Shown piece after piece: positions 51,741 to 64,000 of a stretch of 64,000 bases of DNA (its first letter is position 1; each line of letters begins with the position of its first letter). The notes beneath the pieces are model-generated. The model was not told the origin of the DNA, made no database searches, and saw only the letters and a program-made list of their open reading frames with translations. The translations under genes were made by a program, and so were the position numbers. This DNA is from Seison nebaliae (taxonomy: Eukaryota > Rotifera > Pararotatoria > Seisonacea > Seisonidae), in assembly GCA_023231475.1 (NCBI GenBank), contig JALJEE010002128.1:62001-126000 (forward strand). The letters run 5' to 3'.

Positions 51741-52626
51741 TTAGAGAAGAAATGAAATAAGGAGAACGATAAATATGGAGAATGATTGATAGATAATTTT
51801 ATTTTTCATAATTTGTGGAGATGAATTACAAAAATCATTTAAACATAAACAGAACAACTCTCCACCTTTCGTTATACAGCCGCCTTCGTTCATTATTTGT
51901 TCTATTCGGAATTTCCGTTCTTCTTTCGTCAACGACGGAAATGGATGTGATTCAATCGATGCCCGAATTGCGGATGTTTTCGCACTCCCCTTCAAAATAT
52001 GATACGTTCTCGGATTGGTGTTAATTTCTAAAATTTTTTTTTCAAAAAATTAATTTTATATTTCAAATTTAATTTAACCGACTACTAATTTGGTGCAGTG
52101 TGTGTGATTTGGGAAAGTGGACATATGGAATTTTGACTTAATTCTCCTCCATTCGGTTAAATCGGAAAAAGAAAAATTTTTCATATCAGATTGTTTAATG
52201 AATCCCAAATCTCTTTTTCTTCGATTTGATTCGACATCAGCTCGAGATGGTCGAAGTATCCGAGACGATTCAAACTGATCGAATTGCCTCAAGAAATTTT
52301 TGACTTGATTCGACATATCATTATCTTTGAGATTTCTCAATTCTTCGATTCGTTTGCTAATATCATTCTGTGGAAATTTTGAGAATGTTGAGAATAATTA
52401 ACAGAAATTAAACGGTATAAATCGGCAATTCTGATGTGAATAATTCAGCGTCTCTGGATTTGGAAGATGTTTGTACTTGTTTCTCCGTTACTTCACCTGC
52501 GTCCTCGTAATTGTGAATAGTTGTTAAGAATTCTTTACTCCACCAGCATTCGATGGTGAGAGAATGGGAAACGAACGAGAATAAGAGAAGAATTGGAAAT
52601 ATTAGAAAATTCTTTAAAATTCTCAT
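51741..52626 (-). CDS. Ly6/uPAR-like GPI-type surface protein with long insert
   Basis: Three exons: 52626-52414, 52367-52079 and 52027-51741, with introns of 46 and 51 bp (donors GTTTAA and GTTAAA); 262 residues. The start is a clear signal peptide (MRILKNFLIFPILLLFSFVS). A first cysteine follows in TIECWW. The end is the three-finger signature GGCITKGGELFCLCLNDFCN, then a hydrophobic tail (SIFIVLLISFLL) that fits a GPI-attachment signal. Between them are about 150 residues with few cysteines and a dibasic stretch (NRRKRD) that could be a furin-type cleavage site. Such proteins sit on the outer cell surface and often tune receptors or channels. Only the last part looks like a canonical Ly6 domain, so the family call is moderate. 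Confidence 0.7.
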
Positions 52627-52885
52627 TTTCCGTCGATCGATAGGATTGGTAATGAAAGTTTATTGAAAAGAAAACGGAGACGTAAATAAGAGAATGGATA
52701 AGTTTATATAAAAATAGGAAATTGGAACAAACACGTCATGTTGAACGTGTCGTTTATCTCAGACAATATTTGTCACATATCCAATTTGGATAAGAATTAG
52801 TTTTTTTTTATGAGAATTCTTTTTTGTTATGCAGGAATGTTGATGAAATGAGATTATGTTCACTCCATCACTTTCTTCTATTCCA

Positions 52886-55800
52886 TTACTCCATTTCTCT
52901 AATTAACAATTGTCTCTCACAATCATTCGATTTTCCTTCCACAATTTCAGGAGATAATGATTTGGATAATTTTGCATATTTTCCCGGACGAATCACATAA
53001 CTGAAATAGTCAGAATGAGAAAGAAAATGAAATATAAAAAATAAACATAATATCATTCGTATTCAATTGGAATGAAGATTCCGGATTGATTAAAACGAAA
53101 CTTCGTTTACTTTTTATATCACGATAAGATGCTGACAATGGAAAAAGTGATGGAAATGAGGAAAGTAATTAGAAACCATAATTTGCTCTCACATGTAAAT
53201 TATGAATAGCAGTATTGATTATTGTTTCGATTTCCTTTTCAGATCTTTTCAAAATTTTCTTGAAAATATTTAAAACTTTTTAAGAATAAATTAAAATGAG
53301 AAACTTTAATATTTACAGTTGCTTTCGATTTCACTTTCTCCACCGTCCGATAAACACCAATTGGTATAGTTCCATGTTCATTGACTAGAAGATATTCATA
53401 AAGTTTCCCATAAGTAGAAATCGATTGATATTTGATATTGTTCTTCAATTCAATCTGAAATTAATTTCATATTAAAAAAAAAAAGAAAATTCCCAAAGAA
53501 TAACTGAAGTTATAAAACCAGATGATGATTCCTGATCCAATTCTAACATGAGACGACACAATGAAATGATATATGGCTTCTCAAACGACTGATATAACAT
53601 CGTTTCTAATAGATGTGATGAGAAGACGGCACCGGAAGCGAACGATTGACGGAACATAAATGAAGTTGTCGATCCATTTTCTTTTTCGATCTGTCATTTT
53701 AAATGAATTAATTAAATTAATCAATTGATCAACTTTCTCTAATTGAGATAATTGTTGAGAATATAAATCATTCGCATCGAATAATGTGAATCTCATATTG
53801 GAACTATGAGCGATTTCTGTACAAATTCTCAAGTTCGGAAAGAAACTGTTGAGGAAATGAAATTTCTTAAATTTATTTTTCATGGAAATTAAACCGATGA
53901 ACTGCTTGAACTGCCACAATTGTATTACAATCATCCAATATTGGTTCAGTATTACTTGCATTTGATGATTCTTTATTGACTACTATCAAATTCGTTCCCA
54001 TGGTAACTCCAGCAAATAGCAAATCTTCGATACTAAAGTAATCAGAGAATCATCAATTGATATTATGAAAATGAGATTAAACCGTTCCACACTTCCTTGC
54101 ATCCAATAAATTAATGGAAATTGAGCAATCATTTCAAGAAATGCGATATCAGGTCTGAATATGTTTGAATGAAATTGAAGAAAATTATATGAAAAAAACT
54201 CGATCTCTAATAGAAGAACGATGGGATGTAAATCCCCAATTTCCATATAGGCTGCTCTCAACGGAATGATAAAATTGATCATTGCCAAATTTGATTTCTC
54301 TGCTGCCACTATTATTGATTCACTCTTCCAACTATAATCAGCAGCTATCTTATATGGAATATGATCACATTTCTAAAATTATCATTTGATGGTTTTTTTG
54401 AGAAGAAAATATAAACTTCATTCAATCTCAAACAACAATGACTTGCTTTCTGTCCCCGAAGGTAACATAACACTTGTCCTCCACCGACATAAGCTGGTAC
54501 GGGACGTCCGATTTTGGCACTGAAAGGAAAGTTGGTGGAAATCCGTTTTGAAGGAAATTTAACTCAGCTTCTTTCAACTCCAGAAGAAATGTTGGAACTT
54601 CTGTCTCCCAATTATTGTTCTTGTTATCCTCAAGATCTGATATTGAATAATTCATTGTACTTCTTTCAGTTTCTATATGAGTTTCTGTACTAAAATTTAT
54701 GAATATTTATTTTTTGAATGGAAATAATTGATGAAATTTATGGGAAAAACTAAACTCATTTCCACTAAAACTTTCATGAGAATCGATTTTTCCATCTGAT
54801 TTCTCCAACAAATGAAATGGAGGAAATTGTATAGATAAATCGGTTTTGGTACCGGTGGATTGTCTACGATTAACAGCGAGAATATCGGAACGATTCTGAT
54901 CGTGTAATAATTCATGAGAGACACTTTTTATAACATTAATATTCGATTTGGCGAGTTGTTCGATCATATTATTGGGAAGTTGTTGAGACGAACGTCTCTT
55001 CATTATATTTGATTTATGTTTAATCGATAATCGATGACTTCTAGTAGTAGGTGATGGACATCTATTATTCTTATATCCTTCGTCAATCGTCAAGAAATTG
55101 TTCAATGTTGGCAATTTGGAAATACCGGGTGAAAGAGACATATCTACCGGACTACTTTCCGCTATAACGATATTCGGTTCAGTTAATGTATTAACATTTA
55201 TCTCCAATTGTTTAATTTCTTTATTTGACGATGGTATTTCTCTTTCAATATTCTGGTAAGAAACATCTTCCAATTTTTTGGTTTTTGCATAATTCAATTG
55301 AATCGACGCTTCTTCGTCTCTCTGAAGAATGGTATTAGTCGATAGATGTTTTTGATGTTTTTTACAACTGAAGAAATTTTGAAATTTCAATGTTGAATTT
55401 TTTGCCGTTTTTGGAATTTTCGAAAGATATTCTTGTTCGTTATTAATACTCATATACAAAAGCGTATCATCACCTTTAATCCGATAACTTTTCCCAGGAT
55501 TAATCAGAATTTTCTCATTCTCTTGACCACCTCTCTTAATTCCAATTAGACCGATACCAAATCTAAATTTCAAAAATTGATCAATTAACTTAAGAATAAT
55601 GAAAGAAAACTCTTTATGAATCAGCCAACTGGTATGACTAAATGGTTTCCCAATATAATCTTTAAATATTGGACTATTTTTACATAAATTATCACGAATT
55701 TCATTTGCACTTAATTTCCCATACATCTTCTCCAAATACCGTTTAGCAGTGGAACCATCACTATAGTATTAGTTTTAGAAAATAGAAGATTATTACGAAA

Positions 55801-57957
55801 AATTTAACTGTTTCTTTATATTTGAGAGGAGCATTGTGAAGAAAGTGGAGAAACCGGGACAAGTACAATTTTTGGATAACAAAGCAAATTTAATTTCTTC
55901 TTGACAAAGAATATAATCGGCGAAATTTACGTGCATTATATTGTGCACTCCATGAATCTGCACAAATTGTGGACAATTGGGCGCTGTGTCTCGAACTGAC
56001 CACGATCGAAGTACAGCATGTTGATCTGACGCTGAATAATCAGTATCTGATATACTTCTCGATAAAATGAAACAAGCTCTAGCACTATTGATTTTCGCAC
56101 GACGTAAATCAACATCATTCAATGCTGATCCTCGAATATAAGAGACGCGTTCTTTCCATTGTGAGAGATTTAATAGAAGTCTGAGAGTGGAATCCAATTC
56201 ATATTTCGTCAATAGAATAACATGATATTTTTGTAAATTTGGATTTGAGAAGAATTCATTCAAAAAATTTAATAAAGTTACTGAATCTACTCTCGTCGTA
56301 CAAATCACCACATGATGTTTACTCGATTGTTTCTGATATATATCCAGTTCGACATTCTCCGAAATGTCATCGTCATTATCAGGATTAATTCCCAGTTCTG
56401 ATTGATAATTATTTGTGCAGAATGTGCGAATTCCTTCAATCACTTTTGGAGATTCGATTTTATTCGATAATTTATTCTTCAATAAATTCGTCGTTTCTTT
56501 ATTAAATTGATCATCCTCATTTTGGACCATCAATAACTTTTTCTTCGTTAATTCTCTCGATACTTGAGGTGGAGATTGACGAGCAATCATTCGATAAATT
56601 GCACTGTCGTCTGTCGTTCGATAACTGACGAATTCTGCTCGTTGACTCCAACTATAAAGTAATTGTTCGAACTTTTGAGGAAGATAAATGAAAGCTGCCG
56701 CGATTATAATCAACATAAATGCACGAGCAATCCAAATATCAGGAAATATATCGCCATATCCCACTGTTGAAAAAGTGACGATGATATACCATAAAGAATC
56801 AAATAATGATAGTTTGACACCTCCCGCTCTTTGCAAATGTTGAATTCCACAAGTTCTAATGAAAAATGTAAAATTTAAATTCAAACAAAAATTTACTCAC
56901 CCACTAAATAATACACAAACGATTGTCGAACTGAGAATCCCGATTTGGAAGGAAACGGTCGATTGTTTCAAATGAAGTGATTCAACAGATGTTTGCATCA
57001 AATTCTAAAAACTCGTGATAAATTCTAAAAAATTATGTCTTAAGAAACCATCAAAATTTCCAGCGAGTCCTTCGCCAACCAACAATAAAGGAATGTTGGA
57101 ATGAAAATGAGTCGAGCAGATTTGAGGAAAATCTAAAAAATTTATTGAAATTCTTCTCCACAAGAATAATAATACCAACTCCAATTATCAATGGAATGTC
57201 GACAGTAAATAATATCGTAAAATGCATAAAATCGATCGATCTTTTGACCTAAAGATATTTCTAATTTTCAGATTTTTCAATTATCATATAACTTCTCTTG
57301 TTTTGATGAATAAGATGGATAATTCAAAAATTGACATAATCGCAATGATCAATTCGCAGTACCAGATCGGTTCAATTTTTTCGATCCATATCAAATAATA
57401 CCTGATGGAAATAACGGAATATTTTATGAAAATGAAATTTTTAAAAACTAACCAATCTAAACCAAATTTGAAATATTTACATAATGTTAAATTGTTTTTC
57501 AATATTTCTTCATCAATCAACGGAATCGGCGATGTTTCGACACCATTTTCTTCCGTTATTCGACGACGATCAAGAAATAGAGAATCATAATTTTCCGATA
57601 ATAATTTCGAGCAATCGACTTGTAAACTGAAATTGTATGTTAGACAGGAAAATTTATTAAATTAAATTTAAACTTTCTCTCCAGTTTTTCACTCGGCAGT
57701 ATCACTCGAAGGATGTATAGGAAACACATTATAATGCGAACAACGAGAGCACATTTTCTAAAATGAACACCTGATTATTTTTAGGTGATTGGAAAGAAGT
57801 TGAGAAAGAGAATGAAACCGGATTTGATTTGTTCGAAAATAAATTGAAGAATATTTGATATTTTCTTCATATTCGAAATTATGAGTTTGTCGATTTTTAG
57901 CAGGAAGAGAATTTACTGGAATTTCGTCCAAGTAAATTATTGGTGAATAATAAGAAA
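52886..57957 (-). CDS. SLO2/KCNT-type potassium channel (5' end unresolved)
   Basis: About 20 exons encode at least 1370 residues to the stop at 52886. Boundaries, high to low: 57957-57819, 57757-57674, 57626-57453, 57401-57293, 57248-57180, 57132-57049, 57004-56901, 56855-55809, 55760-55611, 55562-54756, 54689-54443, 54372-54200, 54154-54083, 54032-53895, 53845-53734, 53690-53505, 53454-53317, 53258-53177, 53131-53047, 53000-52886. S1 is VVRIIMCFLYILRV, the filter is TFSTVGYGD (near residue 285), and the first RCK domain has NECFF-like blocks such as GSALNDVDLRRAKI and APNCPQFVQI. The second has NFIIPLRAAY, MQGSV, SSNMRFTLFDAND and TIPIGVYRT. This matches Slack/SLO2, gated by Na+ or Cl-/Ca2+, not SLO1. 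No start codon is visible in the first exon, so an upstream exon is missing. Confidence 0.93.
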
Positions 57958-60088
57958 CTGGATTTTGTTCATTTCGAAAGTTTGTTCGTCAGCCAATTTG
58001 AATAACAATTCTGGTAAAATTGGATTGATTCTTAATAAATTAATTCGAATTGGGAATGTATTATTTTACGGGGATGGAATAATTTGTCGAAATGAAAACA
58101 CGGAAGTGAAAAATCGCATTAGGCTCTTGTATGTATGTGACGATATGAGAGGCATGATGGTAATTACGATACGAATTTCTTTGGTCAACGAATAAATATT
58201 TATATGTGCATTAGAATCTATTGCACGACATGTGCACATAGAGTGCACACAATGAATTATTTCTCATCCAGTCAAGTTTCATTGTTGTGTTAAGAGATAT
58301 AACGTGAAAGAAGTACATATGAAATGAGATATTATTTATCTTATTATATCATTAAATAAACATTATATTCATCACTAATATTATATGGCGCTTTGGAGGA
58401 TTAATATCTACTCTCCATTATCTATGAAGTATTAGATCATCAAATGGAATGATACGTTATGTGTTTTTCGTCTTTCATTCGTAACAAATATACAAATGTA
58501 TAAACAAAACTTATTGTTTTTCCTTATTGGAAAAGGATATTGAGGGAGAGGAAACGAACCAACTGAGATTTTTACCTTTCCCAAACCATCTCAATGTACT
58601 CATTATGATAAGTTGATGAAATGTAGTAGTGGTTGGAAGAATTTCATCATCGATATGGAGATATGTTTAAGAAGTTTCAGGAAGAAAACATAAGAAATTC
58701 CAACGACCGAAAACTTCCGTTCGGAACGAAAATAAATGGTTTTCTCTTTCGTCTATTATCCTTGAACGAGTCATTTGATTAATTTGTAAAAAGGAGAAAT
58801 TATTGATCATTCTCATTAGGAACGTCATACCACAAACTGATGATGATGATGTTTCCAAGTTAACGAATCTTAATTGACTTCGTGAGAGTGTGAAGTGTAT
58901 GATGAATAAGAGAAATCATTACATTGCTTAAGATAATTAAGAAAATATTATTAGGTTAAGATAGGTATATAATGATGTAAGAGTAGGAATGGCATTTAAG
59001 ACTCTTATTGTACTACTCATTGAACTCATTCCTAGAAGTAGAGAATGAGAATGAAAAAATGACGAGATGAAGGGGGACATTTAGAAAAGTGTGCTTACTC
59101 ACTTGGTGAATTTGGGATGAAGCTAAAACATGAATGAAAAAGTGGATTTTCTTCCTTAACTATGACAAACTTCTTCTTCAAAAGAACTAACTTTACATTG
59201 TTTGTTCTTTTCATCATTAATTTATTTCATTTCATTCAATGATCTTTTCAGAAGTAGTGAGTGTTCCGTATAACTTACTGTTAACATTTCGTCAAGAGAA
59301 TTGGAGAATATGATTACATTAAAGATACATTTCCAACTCTGGACCAAATATCAAAAATTATAATAACATTAGTAATTTGGTTGAACAAAAGAATGTGCAG
59401 ACGAAGAAGAAAAAAGAAATTTAATACTTCAAATATTTGCATCCAATCTTCCACTCATCCATCTAGCGTTTGATGGAGGAGGAGTGCCCATCATCCATTC
59501 CTTTTTTTCTGAAATTCTAATTCATATAATTTTCCACAACTCAACAACCAAGTGTTAAAATGATCAAACAACCAATAAGAAAATCACTGGAATCACTGAA
59601 GTCACTTTAGTGAAGTGATAGCACATTTCTCTAATTCGTCTGTCGAATTAATTACGAAGGTGAAATTACAATACCAAACGACTAACAACAAGAGTAAGGA
59701 AGTGTGAGACATAAAATCAAATATTTCTTCCGAAAAAATTTCTTTGAACGAATTCTCTAAAGAATTATAAAGTTCTTTTATAAATAATCGAAACTTTAAG
59801 AAATTTGGTAATGGAAATTGTGCATCGAATTTCCATTCCAAAATAATCTCTACTCCCTTTCAAATGACGATGATTTTAACACCATTTGACTAATCTTCTA
59901 ATAAACCATTTCCTCATCAGATCATGACCATTATGATAAGTGGAAACTTAACCATTTTATTTGGAGAAAAAACAAAAAAAAATGAATTTCCTTTTTATAA
60001 TCGAATTGATCGACCAGAAAATAGTGGAAAGTATTATATTAATATTTATTAGGGAAATGAAATTTATTATTCATCAAAATAACGATTT
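57958..60088. other. 2.1 kb spacer upstream of SLO2
   Basis: Should contain the first exon(s) and promoter of the SLO2 gene, since its N-terminus is not in the exons read. A GTAAAA donor-like site at 58070 (minus strand) follows a short frame, but its phase does not fit. No other gene is seen; the right end is the 3' flank of HPS5. Confidence 0.5.
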
Positions 60089-63000
60089 TTAGTTGGTCGT
60101 ATAAATATGAGTGAAATCTCTCAAGATTGCAAATAAACTTGGATGCAATTGATCGTGTTGTATATAATTCTCATTATCTAATTCTTTTAGATGATAATGG
60201 AAATCTGATAAAGTTACATTTTCTGTCAAATGCTTCTCAATCAATTCCTTTATCTTCTCCTTAACATTATTATTCCATTTATTCGCATAGAACAATTGAG
60301 CGAGCTTCAATAAACGAAATTCATTGACGACAATATCATAACGATTCAATCCGTCTTTATTGATATGGTTGAAGTGAATGAACTGAATAAATTCATCATT
60401 CGACAACTTACTTCCACTGGCTATTTTCTTATCAGTTGTCGGACATGGAAGAACATTATCAAGAAAAGGAAAATGTGGAAGTGATAAATTCCCTTTTTTC
60501 ACTCGATCCTCCAAAACAAGTTCCTTCCCAATTACATCTTCCTCTCTACTTCGTCGATGAGTTTGTGATTGAGATATCCATTTGGTGAATTGTGCAAGTC
60601 TGACCTCATCCATTTCGTTTATGTACAAATTTCCACATAAATGTCGAAAGAAATTTTTGAGAACTGTATCAGATAAATAAGTCGTTCGGTAATCTGATGT
60701 CTGATAAAATATTTTTTCTCCTGTTATTGTTGTTGTTAGCATTTTATTTATTAGACGTGTACAATAAAAATATTCCACATCGTTAATTGATGGTAAGCAT
60801 TCTCTCATCCAAATCACAATCGTAATGATGATAACGCTCAATCGACTGAATTGCCATAATGATTTATTTAATGTTTCCTCCACGAAATCCATAATCAATC
60901 CAATATTCTTCCCACATTTCTTCTCAAAACAACCATCAATAGAGTTTAATAAATTTAATTTTGAAACATTTTGTGATTCTGAAAATTCTTCTGTATTCTG
61001 GTGGAAAATTACCAAGAAAATGGTCTTGATAAATTCTTGAATAAATCTATCGTCATTGATAAACGAACTCATCAAAAAACAATCATGAAATCGGTGATTG
61101 TAAATGAAAGATAGACAAATCACTCTAAAAATTATATTCGAATAAGCTTCTTCATCAGTGTATTTTGGTTTGTGCAAATTAAGTGCACAAAAATATTTCA
61201 TTAAATCACAAAGTTTATCCGTAAATAACAATCCAAAATCAACATCATTTTCATTTTCTGATACGGATTCAGTTTTCAAAAATAGTTTTTCATGAATTTC
61301 AATAAAAATTTCTTCGATGTTTTCTGATTGTATTCCGTTTTTAATAAACTGATAAATTTCTTCGAAGAACTTTGATAATCTGTCATTAAATCCTTTAACA
61401 TCCTCATGGTCAGTCGATCTATATTCGATTGGATTGTTGAAATATTTCAATTTCATTAAATATGAGAAACGAGCTGGTTTATTGATGGTATATTGATCAT
61501 ACAATTCTCCAATCTGAATATTTATCGATATCAATATTTTTCCGTCAAAATTTCGAAAAAGGTCAACAGGAGGTATGCGCCATGTACTATCCCAGAGATT
61601 CATAAAACTGTTAAATTCATCTACAACTTCCTCTTGATCATCAGAACGACATAATCGACTTGAACTAATAGATCGATTGATCATATTTCGTTTCCATGGC
61701 AACCGATTAGATATTTCATATTTCTTTATCATTCGAATAATATAATCGAATAGAATATATTTCACATAATTGGATTGATTAGAAAGGACTATTTCTTGTT
61801 CTCTTGTGAAGTTGAAGTGTTCCAAAAGAAAATCATAAATTTCGTTCGGTTTTTTTGAATGAAGGAAAATGATTGAGAAGATTTTATCTTCATTGAACAA
61901 TTCACATGAAATTGAATGATATAGTTGGAAATGATTTGTGTACCATTGATTCAGATAGAATTCGAATTGATTCGAACAAATCCGATAATGTTTAAAGATG
62001 AAACTTTCCGTTTGGTTATCGAACAAAATAATTTCGACAATCCTCCAATACTCTACGAATTGCACGTTAATAATTGTTAATGAACCGAAATCGATGTGTA
62101 TAGTGTAGAAATCATGGTCGAGTTGCAAGAAATAAATTTCTTCATTCGTCCAATTAATCAGAATTGACTGTTCAATGAGGATCAATCGACCAAACGATAA
62201 ATTTTTGATGATGAAATCATTTGGTTCCATCTCATCCTCAGTCGTCTTACTGGAATTCGATAGAGTTGTAGGTACAAAAAAATATTGATCGAGATAACAC
62301 GATCCACATAATTAGTATTCCATCAAGAGAATTGAAAAGGCAATGATGAACCTGGGATAACATTGAACATTTTTCATCTTGATCGTCTCTATCACTTCGC
62401 CAAACATGTTTGCCTTCGGGAGATTAAGATGATGATGAAGTTTCATAAATGAGCATTTGTTGTATGCGAAAGAAAAGAAAACTTTCCATAATCGACTTTT
62501 GGGCCGGCTACAAAAAATCGTATTTTCGCTCTTAATTACGGCAGATGTTATGCCATAATAACCATGTCTCTCCTTCGAACCGATCTGCACACAACTACAT
62601 CCAAGACGTACGTTCGATTGTCTGTTGGGTGAAGAAGAAGAAGAAGAAGAGGAAATTTATGAAATTATTTATTTCGTGTGAACGGAAATTGAGAGAGGAA
62701 GAAGAAAGATATCATCTTTCTAGGAACGAACTGTAGATTATAAGTTCCAATATAAGATTTCTCCGTTGTGGCGATGAGAAGAAGATTCTCATTAATCAAT
62801 TCTAATTGTACGATTGGTGCATTCAGTTGAAATAAACAATATCCACTGCTCTAAATAGGATGGGAAATTTATTTAGCATTAAATTTTAGCTAATCATCAA
62901 TGAATGTGCTAATGGTGATGGTTATGGTGACAAATACTCGAATGCATGATATAATCGAGTCGTTTTCATTTTTCCTTTTCTTTTACTAACATGTCGATTA

Positions 63001-64000
63001 ATTAATTGTGCATAAATATTGCCAGCAGATGTTCCATAAATGAAGTAGCCATTATCATGTAATTGAACTGTGTTCAAGGTGTTGACAATACGAGTATTTT
63101 GAAAATTCAATTTTGTTTCTGAAGAATGCTCATCACTTCCTATCGAGTAAATATTATATCGATTATTCCTTCATTAATTGTCAAATGCATTTAATTTAAA
63201 AAACAAATCGCCATTTTCCAACTCGTACAATAGGAACAAGTATTGTTCTTTTTCGCTCACTTTGATGGTTTTTACGGGAAACTCCTATATTTTTAAGAAG
63301 AAATTTTCTCATTCTTCCACTTTCAACTAATAAACATTAACGTAATTGTCAGTTATAGCCAAACATTTCCCATTATTGCAATCGATCAATTGACAGTTTC
63401 CTAATGAATTACCGATGGCTAAGAAAGTCTTGCTTAAACAGATCGACGTTGCCTTCAAATCGATTGATTGACAATCGAATTAAGAAATAAACACAAAGAA
63501 TTATTTTTCTTTCAAACTCATTCTCCCACTATCATGTCAAACTTTACAGAAATTATAATTCTGATAGAAATTCTTCTCCAATTGTAACAGGGTGTCAGTT
63601 TCCAGAATAAACATAGTCATCGTTCCAATCCTCTCTCCTAATAAATATGCGAATGTTCAACTAAAAATATTCAAGTCAAAATTCATTTTCACAAATGATC
63701 TTCTTATTTACTTTTCGTCCATCAAAGGTCTATAACTGACTATATGTAGATCTAAATTTCAACTATGTTAAGCCTGTCAATTCTCCGAAAGTCAAATTTT
63801 ACAATTTTCTCAAAATTAAATTTCCATTTAATTATTTATTCACCGTCAATTACACCAATATGTCAAAAATGAAATTGAATAATTTTTCAAAAGATAATTT
63901 TTCAGTTTTTTCCAAATTCTATTCAAATCATCAAAATTTCCGAAATTTTTTCCAGTTTTATTTTCTTCGAATATCCTTCTTTTGATGAATGAGAAAAGTT
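60089..64000 (-). CDS. HPS5: HPS5-like BLOC-2 subunit (partial, beta-propeller plus solenoid)
   Basis: The gene enters from the right edge and ends at 60089. The last exon is about 62249-60089 (720 residues, mostly helical solenoid). It is preceded by about 62352-62620 across an intron near 62250-62351. Earlier propeller pieces are at about 62922-63120, 63180-63290 and 63340-63480. Human HPS5 has a run like IYCARPGSRMWEV followed later by LSFPKLLHLSEHCVLTWTE. Here TIFCSRPKSRLWKV and LSFGRLILIEQSILINWTNE appear in the same order, and VQIGSKERHGYYG matches the HPS5 block before them. HPS5 with HPS3 and HPS6 forms BLOC-2, which guides cargo to lysosome-related organelles (Drosophila pink). AATAAA lies 20-45 nt past the stop. 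Upstream exon joins are approximate. Confidence 0.72.

Noticed and set aside
57674-57770. An ATG at about 57753 on the minus strand with a Cys-rich frame as the SLO2 start
   Set aside because: The other frame of the same exon gives a good S1 helix (VVRIIMCFLYILRV) and joins the upstream exon in phase, so the Cys-rich reading is a shadow.
59602-59841. 79-codon minus-strand frame with a hydrophobic stretch
   Set aside because: It begins at TTG with no ATG upstream in frame and resembles nothing known; not enough to call a gene.
62312-62350. Stop at 62312 taken as the end of a separate small gene
   Set aside because: The HPS5 motifs on both sides are in the family's order; a 102 bp phase-2 intron (donor GTTCAT at 62351, acceptor at 62250) removes the stop and keeps the frame.

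Overview
The window is AT-rich nuclear DNA of a small-bodied invertebrate metazoan, probably a protostome. It has very short introns (41-105 bp, mostly 43-51), asparagine/serine/glutamine-rich proteins and spacers full of microsatellites. Gene content is animal: CUT-class homeobox genes, a SLO2/KCNT channel, KDEL receptor, one-chain mitochondrial transhydrogenase, HPS5, FAM234 and a RUN protein. I cannot fix the phylum. A tektin-like coiled-coil gene and HPS5 argue mildly against a rhabditid-type nematode, while intron size and spacing resemble nematodes or mites. Twenty-nine of the 34 introns that I could place with reading-frame support begin GTT rather than GTA/GTG, so the 5' splice site departs from the usual metazoan consensus.

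Layout, left to right. 1-1042 (-): a Cux/Cut-type exon with a CUT domain, running off the left edge. 1043-19903: an 18.9 kb stretch in which I find no supportable gene. 19904-22987 (-): a 992-residue protein that I do not recognise. 25155-27538 (-): a RUN-domain protein (UNC-14/RUSC-like). 28075-30527 (-): a FAM234/ITFG3-like membrane protein. 31306-34401 (-): nicotinamide nucleotide transhydrogenase as one uninterrupted exon. 34402-41562: spacer. 41563-47878 (+): a ONECUT gene, the only plus-strand gene, with a large phase-matched cassette exon between its CUT and homeodomain exons. 48493-49923 (-): tektin-like coiled coil. 50579-51363 (-): KDEL receptor. 51741-52626 (-): Ly6-like GPI-type surface protein. 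52886-57957 (-): SLO2 potassium channel, about 20 exons, 5' end unresolved. 60089-64000 (-): HPS5-like BLOC-2 subunit, running off the right edge.

Ten of eleven genes are on the minus strand, and those from 48.5 to 58 kb are spaced 0.26-0.66 kb apart. The genes do not form one obvious pathway: two CUT-class transcription factors, two membrane-traffic proteins (KDEL receptor, HPS5), one neuronal-type ion channel, one adaptor and one mitochondrial enzyme. Splice sites were placed by eye from phase continuity and remembered family motifs. The models for the KDEL receptor (exactly 212 residues), SLO2, NNT and the ONECUT domains are the most secure.
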